Source: Bacteroidota bacterium
GTDB taxonomy: Bacteria > Bacteroidota > Bacteroidia > Bacteroidales > Porphyromonadaceae
DNA: 64,000 bases
Direction: 5' to 3'
Assembly (NCBI GenBank): GCA_023396255.1
Contig: JAEWWU010000006.1
Coordinates: 155,331 to 219,330 of the forward strand
Part shown: positions 34,759 through 42,978 of the stretch, one piece after another
Numbering within the stretch: the first letter of the stretch is position 1
How the letters are laid out: every line of letters begins with the position of its first letter
Position numbers and translations under genes: made by a program
Notes under the pieces: generated by a model
Databases searched by the model: none
What the model was told of the DNA's origin: nothing
The model's input: the letters and a program-made list of their open reading frames with translations, nothing else

Positions 34759-35334
34759 TTATGTATTTGAGTTTGTAAGGCTCAAGTAAAGTCTATTTTC
34801 TTGTAAATTCAGGGTCTCAGACTCTAAATGAATCAGGTAATTTTTGGCAGGCAGTCCCCCTGCGTATCCGGTGAGTGTGCAATCTTTTCCTATCACTCTG
34901 TGGCAAGGAACGAGTATAGAGATGGCATTAGCCCCATTGGCATTGGCCACAGCTCTAATGGCAGAGGGTTTCCCCAAGCGTTGCGCCTGTTGGGAGTATG
35001 AAATGGTGGCTCCATAAGGAATGAGCATCAGGGCTTGCCAAACCTGTTTCTGAAAAGCCGTGCCACAGAGCAGTAGCGGAAGAGAAAACGAGGTTCTGGA
35101 ACCGGAAAAATATTCGTCCAACTCTTGTCGGGCAAGTTTTAGAACAGCCGATGTTCCCGATTTCACCGAAGTGCGTAGTTCTTGCTGCAAGCGTTTCATA
35201 ACTCGACCGTTTCGTTTACTTTCTTGCCAATTGCACAAACAGAGCTTGTCCTCAAAAGATCCCAAAACAAGGGTGCCACAGGGAGAGGAATAGAGCTGTG
35301 TAATAATTGGTTCAAGGCGAAGTACGGCTGTCAT
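34759..35334 (-). CDS. ogt: Methylated-DNA-[protein]-cysteine S-methyltransferase
   Basis: Suicide DNA repair protein that moves the methyl group from O6-methylguanine to its own cysteine. At 191 aa it has the Ogt/Ada-C length. The C-terminal domain has FQKQVWQALMLIPYGATISYSQQAQRLGKPSAIRAVANANG and the active site ILVPCHRVIGKD with Cys144, followed by LTGYAGGLPAKNYLIHLE. The N-terminal ~80 residues are the usual variable domain. Start ATG 35334. The gene lies downstream of the nitroreductase gene (98-nt gap) and 5 nt before the damaged barrel gene. No dedicated promoter is evident. Confidence 0.95.
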   Translation of the reverse strand: MTAVLRLEPIITQLYSSPCGTLVLGSFEDKLCLCNWQESKRNGRVMKRLQQELRTSVKSGTSAVLKLARQELDEYFSGSRTSFSLPLLLCGTAFQKQVWQALMLIPYGATISYSQQAQRLGKPSAIRAVANANGANAISILVPCHRVIGKDCTLTGYAGGLPAKNYLIHLESETLNLQENRLYLSLTNSNT

Positions 35335-35432
35335 AATTACAACTCTAAACAGATAGGTAAATCTCTATTGGTTAAGAAAACTACTTACAGATCTTTTCAC
35401 CAAAAGATTACACATCTATTTTGTGAAAAAAG

Positions 35433-35996
35433 TTACCATTTTCCATAGTGCAATACTTGAGAAAGAGGTTTACGCTTTTTGGTGCGTTTTTCACCTGCCG
35501 GATAACCCAGAGCAATTGCCATAACCACTTTCTTACTATTGGGAATTTGCAATTGCTTTTGAAGGGCTTTTCCATTGAGCCATCCCAAAATACAGCTGCC
35601 TACCCCTTCAGCTTCAGCCGCCAAAACCAAATGCGCCACCAAAATTCCCAAGTCGTAAGGAGTGTAAAGGGTATCTGTAAAGGCAGTGCCCACGCGAGCT
35701 AGAAGAGATTGCCGTTCTGCTACGACCAACAAGAAAGCGGGTGCTTTGCGTATGAATTTGTTCACACCTCCATACAGACCGGACAAAGCTGCATCTGCCA
35801 CCTTCTGAACCTCTTGTGGATGGTGTACTAGTACCAAGCTCCACGGCTGTTGGTTGGTTGCAGATGGAGCGAGAAGGGAGTGCTCCACGATTCGCTCCAA
35901 AACTTCTAACGGCACGGGGCGTTCTTGGTAAGAGCGGTCGCTCTGCCGTTCGGAAAACAGTTGGTAAAGTTGTTCCGGAGTGGCTTTCATACGCAA
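35433..35996 (-). CDS. Nitroreductase-family flavoprotein
   Basis: Predicted FMN-dependent NAD(P)H oxidoreductase of 187 aa. The N-terminal FMN-binding RQSDRSYQERPVP (the usual R-R-S-x-R) is followed by HSLLAPSATNQQPWSLVLV, a typical FMN/dimer contact. GILVAHLVLAAEAEGVGSCILGWLNG and VVMAIALGYPAGEKRTKKRKPL complete the family fold. The start is ATG 35996 or 35990 (M3). It lies 11 nt downstream of ribE, so a flavin-dependent enzyme is probably co-transcribed with the riboflavin synthase that supplies its cofactor. Substrate unknown. Confidence 0.92.
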   Translation of the reverse strand: MRMKATPEQLYQLFSERQSDRSYQERPVPLEVLERIVEHSLLAPSATNQQPWSLVLVHHPQEVQKVADAALSGLYGGVNKFIRKAPAFLLVVAERQSLLARVGTAFTDTLYTPYDLGILVAHLVLAAEAEGVGSCILGWLNGKALQKQLQIPNSKKVVMAIALGYPAGEKRTKKRKPLSQVLHYGKW

Positions 35997-36007
35997 GGGG
36001 GAATATT

Positions 36008-36616
36008 TTATTTATCGTTAAAGCTCATCAAGCGAGCAATATATTTTCCCAAAATATCAAACTCTATATTCACTACACTCCCAGGGCGGAGGTGCTTAAA
36101 ATTGGTATGTTCCAAGGTGTATGGAATAATGGCTACTTCAAAAGAGTTAGCTTGTGAATTACAAACAGTAAGGCTTACTCCATTGACGCAAACAGACCCT
36201 TTTTCCACAGTGGCATAACCTTGCTGAGCCATTAGTTTGTCTACATCGTATTCAAAAAGAAAATAGAAACTGCCATCGGCATGGCGTATCTCCTTGCACA
36301 CAGCGGTTTGATCCACGTGCCCTTGTACGATGTGCCCGTCAAGGCGTCCCCCCATTTGCATACTTCGCTCTAAATTAACTTCGTCTCCAATTCGCAGCAA
36401 CCCGAGGTTAGAGCGAACCAACGTTTCTTGAATGGCTGTTACGGTGTAGCTCCGCTCATCGCAGCGTACCACGGTAAGGCACACACCATTGTGTGCGATA
36501 CTTTGATCTATGGTAAGTTCGTGTGCAAAAGGGCACGAAAGAGTGAGGTGCAGGTTGCTACCTTCTTGTTCAAGTTTCTCTACGATTGCAGTTCCTTCTA
36601 CTATTCCGGAAAACAT
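36008..36616 (-). CDS. ribE: Riboflavin synthase alpha chain
   Basis: Final step of riboflavin synthesis: dismutation of two 6,7-dimethyl-8-ribityllumazine molecules to riboflavin. Start is ATG 36616 (MFSGIVEGTA), giving 202 aa; the upstream extension of the frame is rejected because it crosses the promoter at 36659-36666. Two homologous lumazine-binding repeats are visible: SIAHNGVCLTVV with LERSMQMGGRLDGHIVQGHVDQTA, and VEKGSVCVNGVSLTV near residues 150-165. No RFN riboswitch is apparent in the short leader. The nitroreductase gene follows 11 nt downstream. Confidence 0.97.
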   Translation of the reverse strand: MFSGIVEGTAIVEKLEQEGSNLHLTLSCPFAHELTIDQSIAHNGVCLTVVRCDERSYTVTAIQETLVRSNLGLLRIGDEVNLERSMQMGGRLDGHIVQGHVDQTAVCKEIRHADGSFYFLFEYDVDKLMAQQGYATVEKGSVCVNGVSLTVCNSQANSFEVAIIPYTLEHTNFKHLRPGSVVNIEFDILGKYIARLMSFNDK

Positions 36617-36658
36617 ACTTAAATCTAAATTTTTGATGGTAATAATTACATACAAGGG

Positions 36659-36666
36659 CAAAGGTA
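36659..36666 (-). promoter_or_regulatory. Putative ribE promoter (-7 element TACCTTTG)
   Basis: Exact TAnnTTTG match on the minus strand, 43 nt before the ribE ATG. It supports the short start. Confidence 0.55.
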
Positions 36667-36786
36667 AGGATATGAAACTAAAGAAACAATATTGTTGTAT
36701 CCTTGTTTTTGGAGAAATATTGACAAGGGAAAAAGGCACCTTCTTCGGATGTTACCGTGCAGTAAGGAATTGGGTAACAAGAAATG

Positions 36787-36823
36787 TAAAATTCCCCGAC
36801 ACCCAAGGATGTCGGGGAATTTA
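36787..36823 (-). terminator. Terminator of the 1510-aa surface protein gene
   Basis: AAATTCCCCGACA (36789-36801) pairs perfectly with TGTCGGGGAATTT (36810-36822), 8-nt loop, about 27 nt after the stop codon. Confidence 0.85.
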
Positions 36824-36848
36824 GTCAAAGGACCGAGGTATCTCATAC

Positions 36849-39800
36849 TTAGAACACAACCTTGAACACTGATCGTCCAATGCGCACAATATACATCCCC
36901 GATGCCCACTCTTGTGTATTTATCCGAAGGGTTCCGTCTTCCCGAATTAAGGAGACAAACAGTTGTTCTCCTTGCATAGAAATTACTTCGACCTTCTCGT
37001 AAGGATGTGCTTGGCTTAAGAGAATACCCCCGTCTTCCTGGGTCAGTAGGATAGAATGGTTGTGTGAGATTTCGTCTGTACTTTCTTCTTGCGGAATTTC
37101 AAAAGAAAGACTCTTGGTTTCGGACTTTCCCGAAGCATACAGAGCGGTTACTTGAACTGTGTGCTGCCCCACAGACATATTGGATAGCGTTTGTTTGTAC
37201 TGTTCTTGGCCTGTTATGGTTTTGCCGTCGAGAACAATCTCATAGGTTGCTCTATCTACAAGGGGCTTTTGCATCGAGCCATCGGCATAAGGGTTTTCTT
37301 CTCCAACAAACAAGTTGTCCAACATAATGAAGTAGGCTTTGGTGGAAAGATGTGCCACTACAATGCGTTTGCTTTGGGTGGGAACCTCTGTTTCTATTTT
37401 TTGCCATTGGTGGTCGGATAGTTCTATCGGTTGGGTAAGCCAAGTGATTTGATCTTCTGTTTTGGGGTATTCTTGGGTCGTGTATCCAACTCGTACAATG
37501 GCTTTGCCCAATTGATTGGAAAAACTTTTTGCCATAAAACGCAGCAAAACGGTTCCATCAAAGTTCAAAACGGGTGAGAAAAGGTAATCTCTATTTCCAC
37601 GAAAGCGATTGCCGAACGAAGCCAAGTAGCGTTTTCCAGAGAATGCCAAAGATCCTTTATCCAAGAATGCCATATTGGGATTTGTTTCGTGTGGATCGAA
37701 CACGATGTAACTCATAGCTTCTCCGGAGTGCTGGAAAGTGAGGTCTTGGAACTCGACAGTAAGGTCTTTGTCCATATCCCAATAAATCCAGTTTAGTGCA
37801 GGAGTTGCCGGTTCCAAGGTAAAAGCCGGATACTCTTCAAATCCGTCAAAAAGATAAGCATCGGTATTCCACGTTAATTCTCGTTCAAAGTCCTTTCCGG
37901 TCTTCTTGATTTTAAGGTTGTAGGGTGCCAACAGTCTTTCGACAAAAGTCAGCTCTTGGGTGTAGTGATTGTCTTTATCATAGGTCACTGGCAACTCTAT
38001 TTCATCAAAGCCATCCAAAGAGGCGTGTAAAATATATTTTCCTTTTGGCAAGGTGGGTATTGTCCACTCGGTCTTGCCTTTGGAGGAAGCTGTGTAAATT
38101 GCCCCGGAGACCTCTTGGGAAACGAGTTGTATGCGAGGGGAGATAGAAACAGGTCCTGCATTGGTTGTAACCTTAAACGTTATTTCGGTACTTAGATCTT
38201 TTCCCATAGGGGCAGTCGATTTGATGATTGATTTTTGTTCTTCGGAATTTCCGACCGATTGGATGTGGTATTTGTAGTACCCCATAGGTAATCGACTCCA
38301 TTCAGGATCTTCTATGCTGTATTGGTTAGCTGGAATTTCTCCCACCTCCACCATTGGAATTGCTCCTTGCTCTTGTGAAGGGTTGTCACTCTCCTCCGTT
38401 CTGTATACTTTGTATCCTTTTTGTCTTTGTACGGTTGAGGGAATGGAGCCGTCTTTATTGAGCGTGGTGTATCCAACCGACAGAAGAAGGTTCTTTTCCA
38501 TATTGTGCTGATCGAGGTACTCAAAGTCGTTGTTTAGGTAATCCTTGTTTATTACATACACGTGTGGGGTGAAGTGTTTCCCGCCCATAGAGCCTTCGTC
38601 AGCCAAAAGGCTTAGGTAACCATTGTAACGCAAAGCTACAAGGACTCCATCTTGTATGGCCAGTGGTTGAGGAAATTCATAGGTCGTCCATTGGTTATCT
38701 TTGTTTTCGATGTTTTTCTTTTCATACAAAATGGTGCGAGTGGGTTCCCCATTGCTGTCTAAGGCGAACAGAACCAAATCTACTTGGGAGTGTTTCTCTC
38801 TTTCTCCATCTGTCATCCAAGAAACTTGGGTCAGTGCCATATCCTGACGGAATACGGTACCTACAACGCTGCGTTCGGTAGGGTCAAATACTCCGATTTT
38901 GGCAACCCCCGGGAGGGAGAAGTAAGTTATCTCTTTTTGAGCGATGGGGGCTTGCCAAGCGATGGTTGCCTGGTTCTTGTCGACAATGGCACTTATGCAC
39001 CGGGGAGGCAGTATGGCATCTTTTAGTTCGATGGGAGGTATCGTATTGCTAACCGTGGCTGTAAGCTCAACCTCGGAGTGATGTTCTTCTAATCCCTCTC
39101 TGTAAACAGACAAAGCATATTTGCCTTCATATAGGCCGGTTATGAGAAATTTGCCCTCTTTATCGGTGTGAGCAGTATAGATTTGAGCTTTTTCAGAAGA
39201 ACTCTTCGCTTGAGTGGTTAGACAGACAAAAGCTTCCGATAAAGCTTTCCCTTCATTGTACGTTATCTTTCCTTCGGCAGTAGTCTTTTGCAAAGGTTTT
39301 AGGGTAACTTGTTTCTGAGTTTCTTGTTCTCTGGAAATTTCGATGGTTTCGGCATAGAGAGCAAATCCCTCTTTAGATATTTCAAGGGTGTATTGACCTT
39401 CTTGTATTTTATCCATTTTCCAAGTACCATCTTGTTGGGATTGGGTCTGATGGTTGGTGCCTCGGAGGCTTACCGTTGCGGAGGCTATTGGTTGTTTGTC
39501 CCTTCCGAATACCGATCCTTTGAGAGAACCCTCTTCGGCCTCTCGGCAAAGAATGGAGAGCAGTTCCAAGTGGAACATATCCGGGTCGGAGTGCTTCTGA
39601 AAAGCTATTCGGTAGTTCCCCGCTGCGAGGTTCAAGTCTTTGAGAGAGAAGTAAAGGGTATAGGTTCTACGTTCTCCCTCTTCGTTGGAGATAACGAAGG
39701 CTTGTAGAGGCTTAAAAGCTGTAAGATCTTGTTCCCTGTTGCCTTTTCCAACCCATACGGTAAGTTTCTCGGGAAGCTCTTCACTGTAACTACCAGCTTT

Positions 39801-41381
39801 GAACGACAGTTTGTAGGGGATATTTGCTTTGAATGTGATGGGCGAAGATATCAGCCAATCGTCTCCCTGTCGAGCACTCTCGGCACACTCTATGCCTTGG
39901 GGTGTCATCATTCTTTTCCATTCGATGCCATCTTTGTCTCGGTCTATTATGCTCCATAAAGGCATATCAGCGGAGGCAAAAAAGCATTGGTACGGAGTGG
40001 AGTACGCCTCTCCCAGAATAATTTCCTGAGAGGTTTGTCTATCTCCCCCTCCTTTATTTGTTATGGGAGTGACAACGTATTGATAGTTCCCTATTTGGGT
40101 AATGGAGCGATCTACATAAGAGGTCTCGGCAATCTCTTTTGCCACTTGAATGTGGTCGGGCAGACGCTCTATGGTGTAGCGGATGTTGGGCGGTAGGTAT
40201 CCGCCGTCTTTCCCTTTTCGGGGGGTTTGCCATTTGATGATACATTCGGAAGAGTTGTTTGCGATCACTTGCAGGTTGAGAACAGCTTCGGGAAGATCTT
40301 CTCCAACAAATAGTCGTTGAACATTCTCTTCGCCATTCCCCGAACTGTTTTGGGCGCATACGGAATAGGTGTATATGCCATCTTTGGGTGCGACGTCTTC
40401 GTAGCTAACTGTTTTTCCGGGCTGGAGGTTTTCTCCTTTGTAGAGTACTACCCCGTTTCTTTTCAGAAATAGGGTCATTGATTCGGAGAGGTTGTTCCCG
40501 TCCACCGATTTTGTGGGGATGGTTATTTGGATGGTAACGTTGAGTGCTCCCGGTCTCTTTGGGGTTATGGATAAGAGAGGGGTAGATGGAGCCGTGGGTT
40601 TGACGGTGCTGTACGGAAAGTCAAAACCGGCTATTTGTCGGTCATTGGCAATCTCGGTATTGTTTTCCAAAAAACCGGTTTTGGAATTTACCTCCAAAAG
40701 CTGTGTTCCCTCTCTTTCGGTGGGAATAATCCAATACAATTTGCCTTTGAGGTGGTTAAAAGCCATAGATTGAACCACTTTGTCCGGAAAGTAGTCGGCA
40801 CTGTTTTTTTCCTCTATGGTGCCATCTTGGGAGATTTGGCACAGGGTACCGTATTCGTCTTCTCCAAACAGTTCCCCCGAAAGATTTGCAGCGAGGGTGA
40901 ATAGCCTACGGTCCAATTTTATGCTTTTATCAATGGCTCCGTTATCAGGGTTGACGATGAGCAGAGTGCTGACATTACCGGATAACCCCAAAGCCCAAAG
41001 AGTGCCATTGCGGTAATCATAAGTCATATCGTAGAAAAGAGTTTGCATTGAACTGTAGTCTGCAATCGGGGTCAACGAGCCTTGTTCAAAATCGTAAGTA
41101 CCAAAACATATGGGGGTGGAGCCGCCCGTTGTGGAGCGGTAGGCATATACGTAGTACTTTTTGCCGATAAAAGCTCCGGCGCAAATACCATAGTCGTGTT
41201 TTCTTAGGATTTTGATGTTTTGAGGGTTGCCTACTTCGAAAGAACAGGGACCGACCTCCTCGGGATTGTTTCCATCGGATAAGATCCATCCAAAAGCTTG
41301 TTGGGCTATAAGAGGAATCCCTCCGGAGAGTAATGTCGTGAAGAAACAGAATAAAAGGACAATTTTTGAACTTCTTTTCAT
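36849..41381 (-). CDS. Giant multidomain surface protein with T9SS C-terminal sorting domain
   Basis: Predicted secreted protein of 1510 aa. It starts with a signal peptide (IVLLFCFFTTLLSGGIPLIAQ). Residues 30-260 look like a propeller-type region (DYRNGTLWALG, AFNHLKGKLYWI). Fibronectin-III-like domains follow (about 265-455: RPGALNVTIQ, CIIKWQTPRKGKDGG). A jelly-roll/choice-of-anchor region is at about 480-610 (ITFKANIPYKLSFKAGSYSEEL), then two carboxypeptidase-regulatory-like domains at about 620-690 and 700-775 (SVFGRDKQPIASATVSLRG, TDKEGKFLITGLYEGKYAL). More FN3-like and jelly-roll parts reach 1400. The C-terminus (VEVISMQGEQLFV ... WASGMYIVRIGRSVFKVV) is a T9SS sorting domain. No peptidase motif was found, so an adhesin or scaffold is more likely than an enzyme. 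Own terminator; upstream promoter not recognised. Confidence 0.85.
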   Translation of the reverse strand: MKRSSKIVLLFCFFTTLLSGGIPLIAQQAFGWILSDGNNPEEVGPCSFEVGNPQNIKILRKHDYGICAGAFIGKKYYVYAYRSTTGGSTPICFGTYDFEQGSLTPIADYSSMQTLFYDMTYDYRNGTLWALGLSGNVSTLLIVNPDNGAIDKSIKLDRRLFTLAANLSGELFGEDEYGTLCQISQDGTIEEKNSADYFPDKVVQSMAFNHLKGKLYWIIPTEREGTQLLEVNSKTGFLENNTEIANDRQIAGFDFPYSTVKPTAPSTPLLSITPKRPGALNVTIQITIPTKSVDGNNLSESMTLFLKRNGVVLYKGENLQPGKTVSYEDVAPKDGIYTYSVCAQNSSGNGEENVQRLFVGEDLPEAVLNLQVIANNSSECIIKWQTPRKGKDGGYLPPNIRYTIERLPDHIQVAKEIAETSYVDRSITQIGNYQYVVTPITNKGGGDRQTSQEIILGEAYSTPYQCFFASADMPLWSIIDRDKDGIEWKRMMTPQGIECAESARQGDDWLISSPITFKANIPYKLSFKAGSYSEELPEKLTVWVGKGNREQDLTAFKPLQAFVISNEEGERRTYTLYFSLKDLNLAAGNYRIAFQKHSDPDMFHLELLSILCREAEEGSLKGSVFGRDKQPIASATVSLRGTNHQTQSQQDGTWKMDKIQEGQYTLEISKEGFALYAETIEISREQETQKQVTLKPLQKTTAEGKITYNEGKALSEAFVCLTTQAKSSSEKAQIYTAHTDKEGKFLITGLYEGKYALSVYREGLEEHHSEVELTATVSNTIPPIELKDAILPPRCISAIVDKNQATIAWQAPIAQKEITYFSLPGVAKIGVFDPTERSVVGTVFRQDMALTQVSWMTDGEREKHSQVDLVLFALDSNGEPTRTILYEKKNIENKDNQWTTYEFPQPLAIQDGVLVALRYNGYLSLLADEGSMGGKHFTPHVYVINKDYLNNDFEYLDQHNMEKNLLLSVGYTTLNKDGSIPSTVQRQKGYKVYRTEESDNPSQEQGAIPMVEVGEIPANQYSIEDPEWSRLPMGYYKYHIQSVGNSEEQKSIIKSTAPMGKDLSTEITFKVTTNAGPVSISPRIQLVSQEVSGAIYTASSKGKTEWTIPTLPKGKYILHASLDGFDEIELPVTYDKDNHYTQELTFVERLLAPYNLKIKKTGKDFERELTWNTDAYLFDGFEEYPAFTLEPATPALNWIYWDMDKDLTVEFQDLTFQHSGEAMSYIVFDPHETNPNMAFLDKGSLAFSGKRYLASFGNRFRGNRDYLFSPVLNFDGTVLLRFMAKSFSNQLGKAIVRVGYTTQEYPKTEDQITWLTQPIELSDHQWQKIETEVPTQSKRIVVAHLSTKAYFIMLDNLFVGEENPYADGSMQKPLVDRATYEIVLDGKTITGQEQYKQTLSNMSVGQHTVQVTALYASGKSETKSLSFEIPQEESTDEISHNHSILLTQEDGGILLSQAHPYEKVEVISMQGEQLFVSLIREDGTLRINTQEWASGMYIVRIGRSVFKVVF

Positions 41382-41612
41382 TGTAAATATAGTCTTGAGA
41401 AATATAAACTTTTGGAAAATGTGCCTAAAGATAATGGATATCTTCTATAGGTTTATCTTTTTTATGGCGTGGACTGCCTATAAAACTTGGAGTCAAGCTA
41501 TTTTTATCGTGCTAAAACAAGGGAAGATACAAGATTTGGCATAATAATTTCTCTCTTCTATCCTTGAAAAGGGCGCAGAAAAAGAGAACCAGCTCAATAG
41601 GTTTTTGGAATA

Positions 41613-41710
41613 GTAGGGAGAAAAAAATAATTTGCTTGGACGGAACAAAAAATTGTAGGGAATTATCAGAAAATAATTCCCCCAAAATCGTCCAAAACTA
41701 GGGAACTAAT
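41613..41710. repeat. Dispersed intergenic hairpin element, copy C (divergent)
   Basis: Shares with copies A and B the order: AT-rich part, TTGGAC box (41636-41641), A-rich linker, GTAGGGAATTAT arm (41655-41666) with ATAATTCCC complement, and a terminal TTCCCT/AGGGAA block (AGGGAACTAA, 41700-41709). Here the TTGGACG box (41636-41642) also pairs with CGTCCAA (41689-41695), forming a nested outer stem not seen in A or B. Confidence 0.75.
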
Positions 41711-41807
41711 TTGCCTCCACCACGATTCGGGCAAAACATTCGCAAAAGCGATGTCTTTTTTAACCTTTCTTATCCTACATTTCCCTTCGATTCTATAGGT
41801 CGTTTTA

Positions 41808-41815
41808 TACCTTTG
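41808..41815 (+). promoter_or_regulatory. Putative yeiH promoter (-7 element TACCTTTG)
   Basis: Exact TAnnTTTG match 29 nt before the yeiH ATG. Confidence 0.5.
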
Positions 41816-41844
41816 CTCCACACTTTAGTAATCATTTAACAACT

Positions 41845-42822
41845 ATGAAACAGTATTCCTCTGCTCCTATCCTCTACCCGGTATTGGTCGCAGGCCTAAC
41901 CATTGTTTTACTTGCTGGATTTATTCCTTACCTCAAACCCTACACTGCTTGGCTCACTCCTCCCGTTGCTTTGGCTATGGGGTTGGCTTATGCCTTGATT
42001 TTCGGTATCACTCACCCCAAAATCAATAAAATAGGGTCTAAAATATTGTTGCAATACTCCGTGGTGGGATTAGGATTTGGGATGAATATAGCCGAAGCTT
42101 TGGCTTCCGGGCGTCAAGGTATGCTCTTTACCATTGCATCCGTTTTTGGAACTCTCTTTTTTGGATGGCTTATTGGACGTAAAATTCTAAAAGTAGAGCG
42201 CAATACCTCCTCTCTAATCAGTAGTGGCACAGCCATCTGCGGAGGAAGTGCCATTGCCGCAGTTGCCCCTATCATTCGGGCCAAGGAAGAAGAAACATCA
42301 GTAGCCTTGGGAACTATCTTTCTTCTCAATGCCGTTGCCCTGTTCATTTTCCCCTTGATTGGTCACGCCCTTGGGATGAATCAACAGCAATTTGGGACTT
42401 GGGCTGCCATCGCCATTCACGACACCAGTTCGGTTGTTGGAGCCGGTGCCGCCTTTGGCGAGGAGGCCCTTAAGATAGCCACCACAGTAAAGCTAACTCG
42501 AGCCTTGTGGATTATTCCTCTCACGCTACTCTACTCTTTTATGTACCCCGGAGAGGGGAAAAAGAAACTCAAAGTACCCCTCTTTATTCTGTTTTTCATC
42601 CTTGCCATTGTGCTCAACACCTACATTGTGAGCCAGTGGTGTCCTTCTGTAGGAAACGTTATTGCCCAGATAGCCCGCAAGGGGCTGACCCTCTCGCTCT
42701 TCTTTATCGGGGCTTCTCTTACTCGCAAGGTAATTGCCAATGTGGGTCCCAAAGCTTTGCTACAGGGAGTTTTATTGTGGCTGGTCATTAGCATAACATC
42801 GCTCCTCTTTGTGTTCCTTTAA
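41845..42822 (+). CDS. YeiH/UPF0324 family putative sulfate exporter
   Basis: Inner-membrane protein of 325 aa with about ten hydrophobic segments, e.g. LVAGLTIVLLAGFIPYL, LAMGLAYALIFGI, VALFIFPLIGHALG, VPLFILFFILAIVLNTYIV and LLQGVLLWLVISITSLLFVF. The diagnostic part is LISSGTAICGGSAIAAVAPIIRAKEEE followed by AIAIHDTSSVVGAGAAFGEEAL, conserved in the UPF0324/YeiH family, some of whose members are proposed to export sulfate or related anions. Transport direction and substrate here are not known. Its own promoter lies 29 nt upstream. The pckA gene follows after 156 nt with its own promoter. Confidence 0.9.
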   Translation: MKQYSSAPILYPVLVAGLTIVLLAGFIPYLKPYTAWLTPPVALAMGLAYALIFGITHPKINKIGSKILLQYSVVGLGFGMNIAEALASGRQGMLFTIASVFGTLFFGWLIGRKILKVERNTSSLISSGTAICGGSAIAAVAPIIRAKEEETSVALGTIFLLNAVALFIFPLIGHALGMNQQQFGTWAAIAIHDTSSVVGAGAAFGEEALKIATTVKLTRALWIIPLTLLYSFMYPGEGKKKLKVPLFILFFILAIVLNTYIVSQWCPSVGNVIAQIARKGLTLSLFFIGASLTRKVIANVGPKALLQGVLLWLVISITSLLFVFL

Positions 42823-42895
42823 CAACTCAAAGACAGAATAAAAAAGCTTTGCCCTGCCATATAAATTTTCTATTGCATTTTCAAGGGCGTATCGT

Positions 42896-42903
42896 TACCT
42901 TTG
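42896..42903 (+). promoter_or_regulatory. Putative pckA promoter (-7 element TACCTTTG)
   Basis: Exact TAnnTTTG match; an ATTG 20 nt upstream (42872-42875) could be the -33 element. Leader of about 70 nt before the pckA ATG. Confidence 0.55.
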
Positions 42904-42978
42904 CTATCACACATTGAAAGATTTTCCCCAAATTGAACAATGCGCTTCTAAACAAAAACAAATAAAAATCAATCGAAT

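Larger units (their letters stand above)
41382..41844. other. Divergent intergenic stretch with repeat copy C
   Basis: 463 bp between the giant surface protein gene and yeiH. Contains the dispersed element variant at 41613-41710 and the yeiH promoter. The first 180 bp shows no recognisable feature or gene. Confidence 0.6.

Noticed and set aside
36617..36739. N-terminal extension of riboflavin synthase
   Set aside because: The extra 41 residues cross a perfect -7 element and precede the conserved MFSGIVE start.
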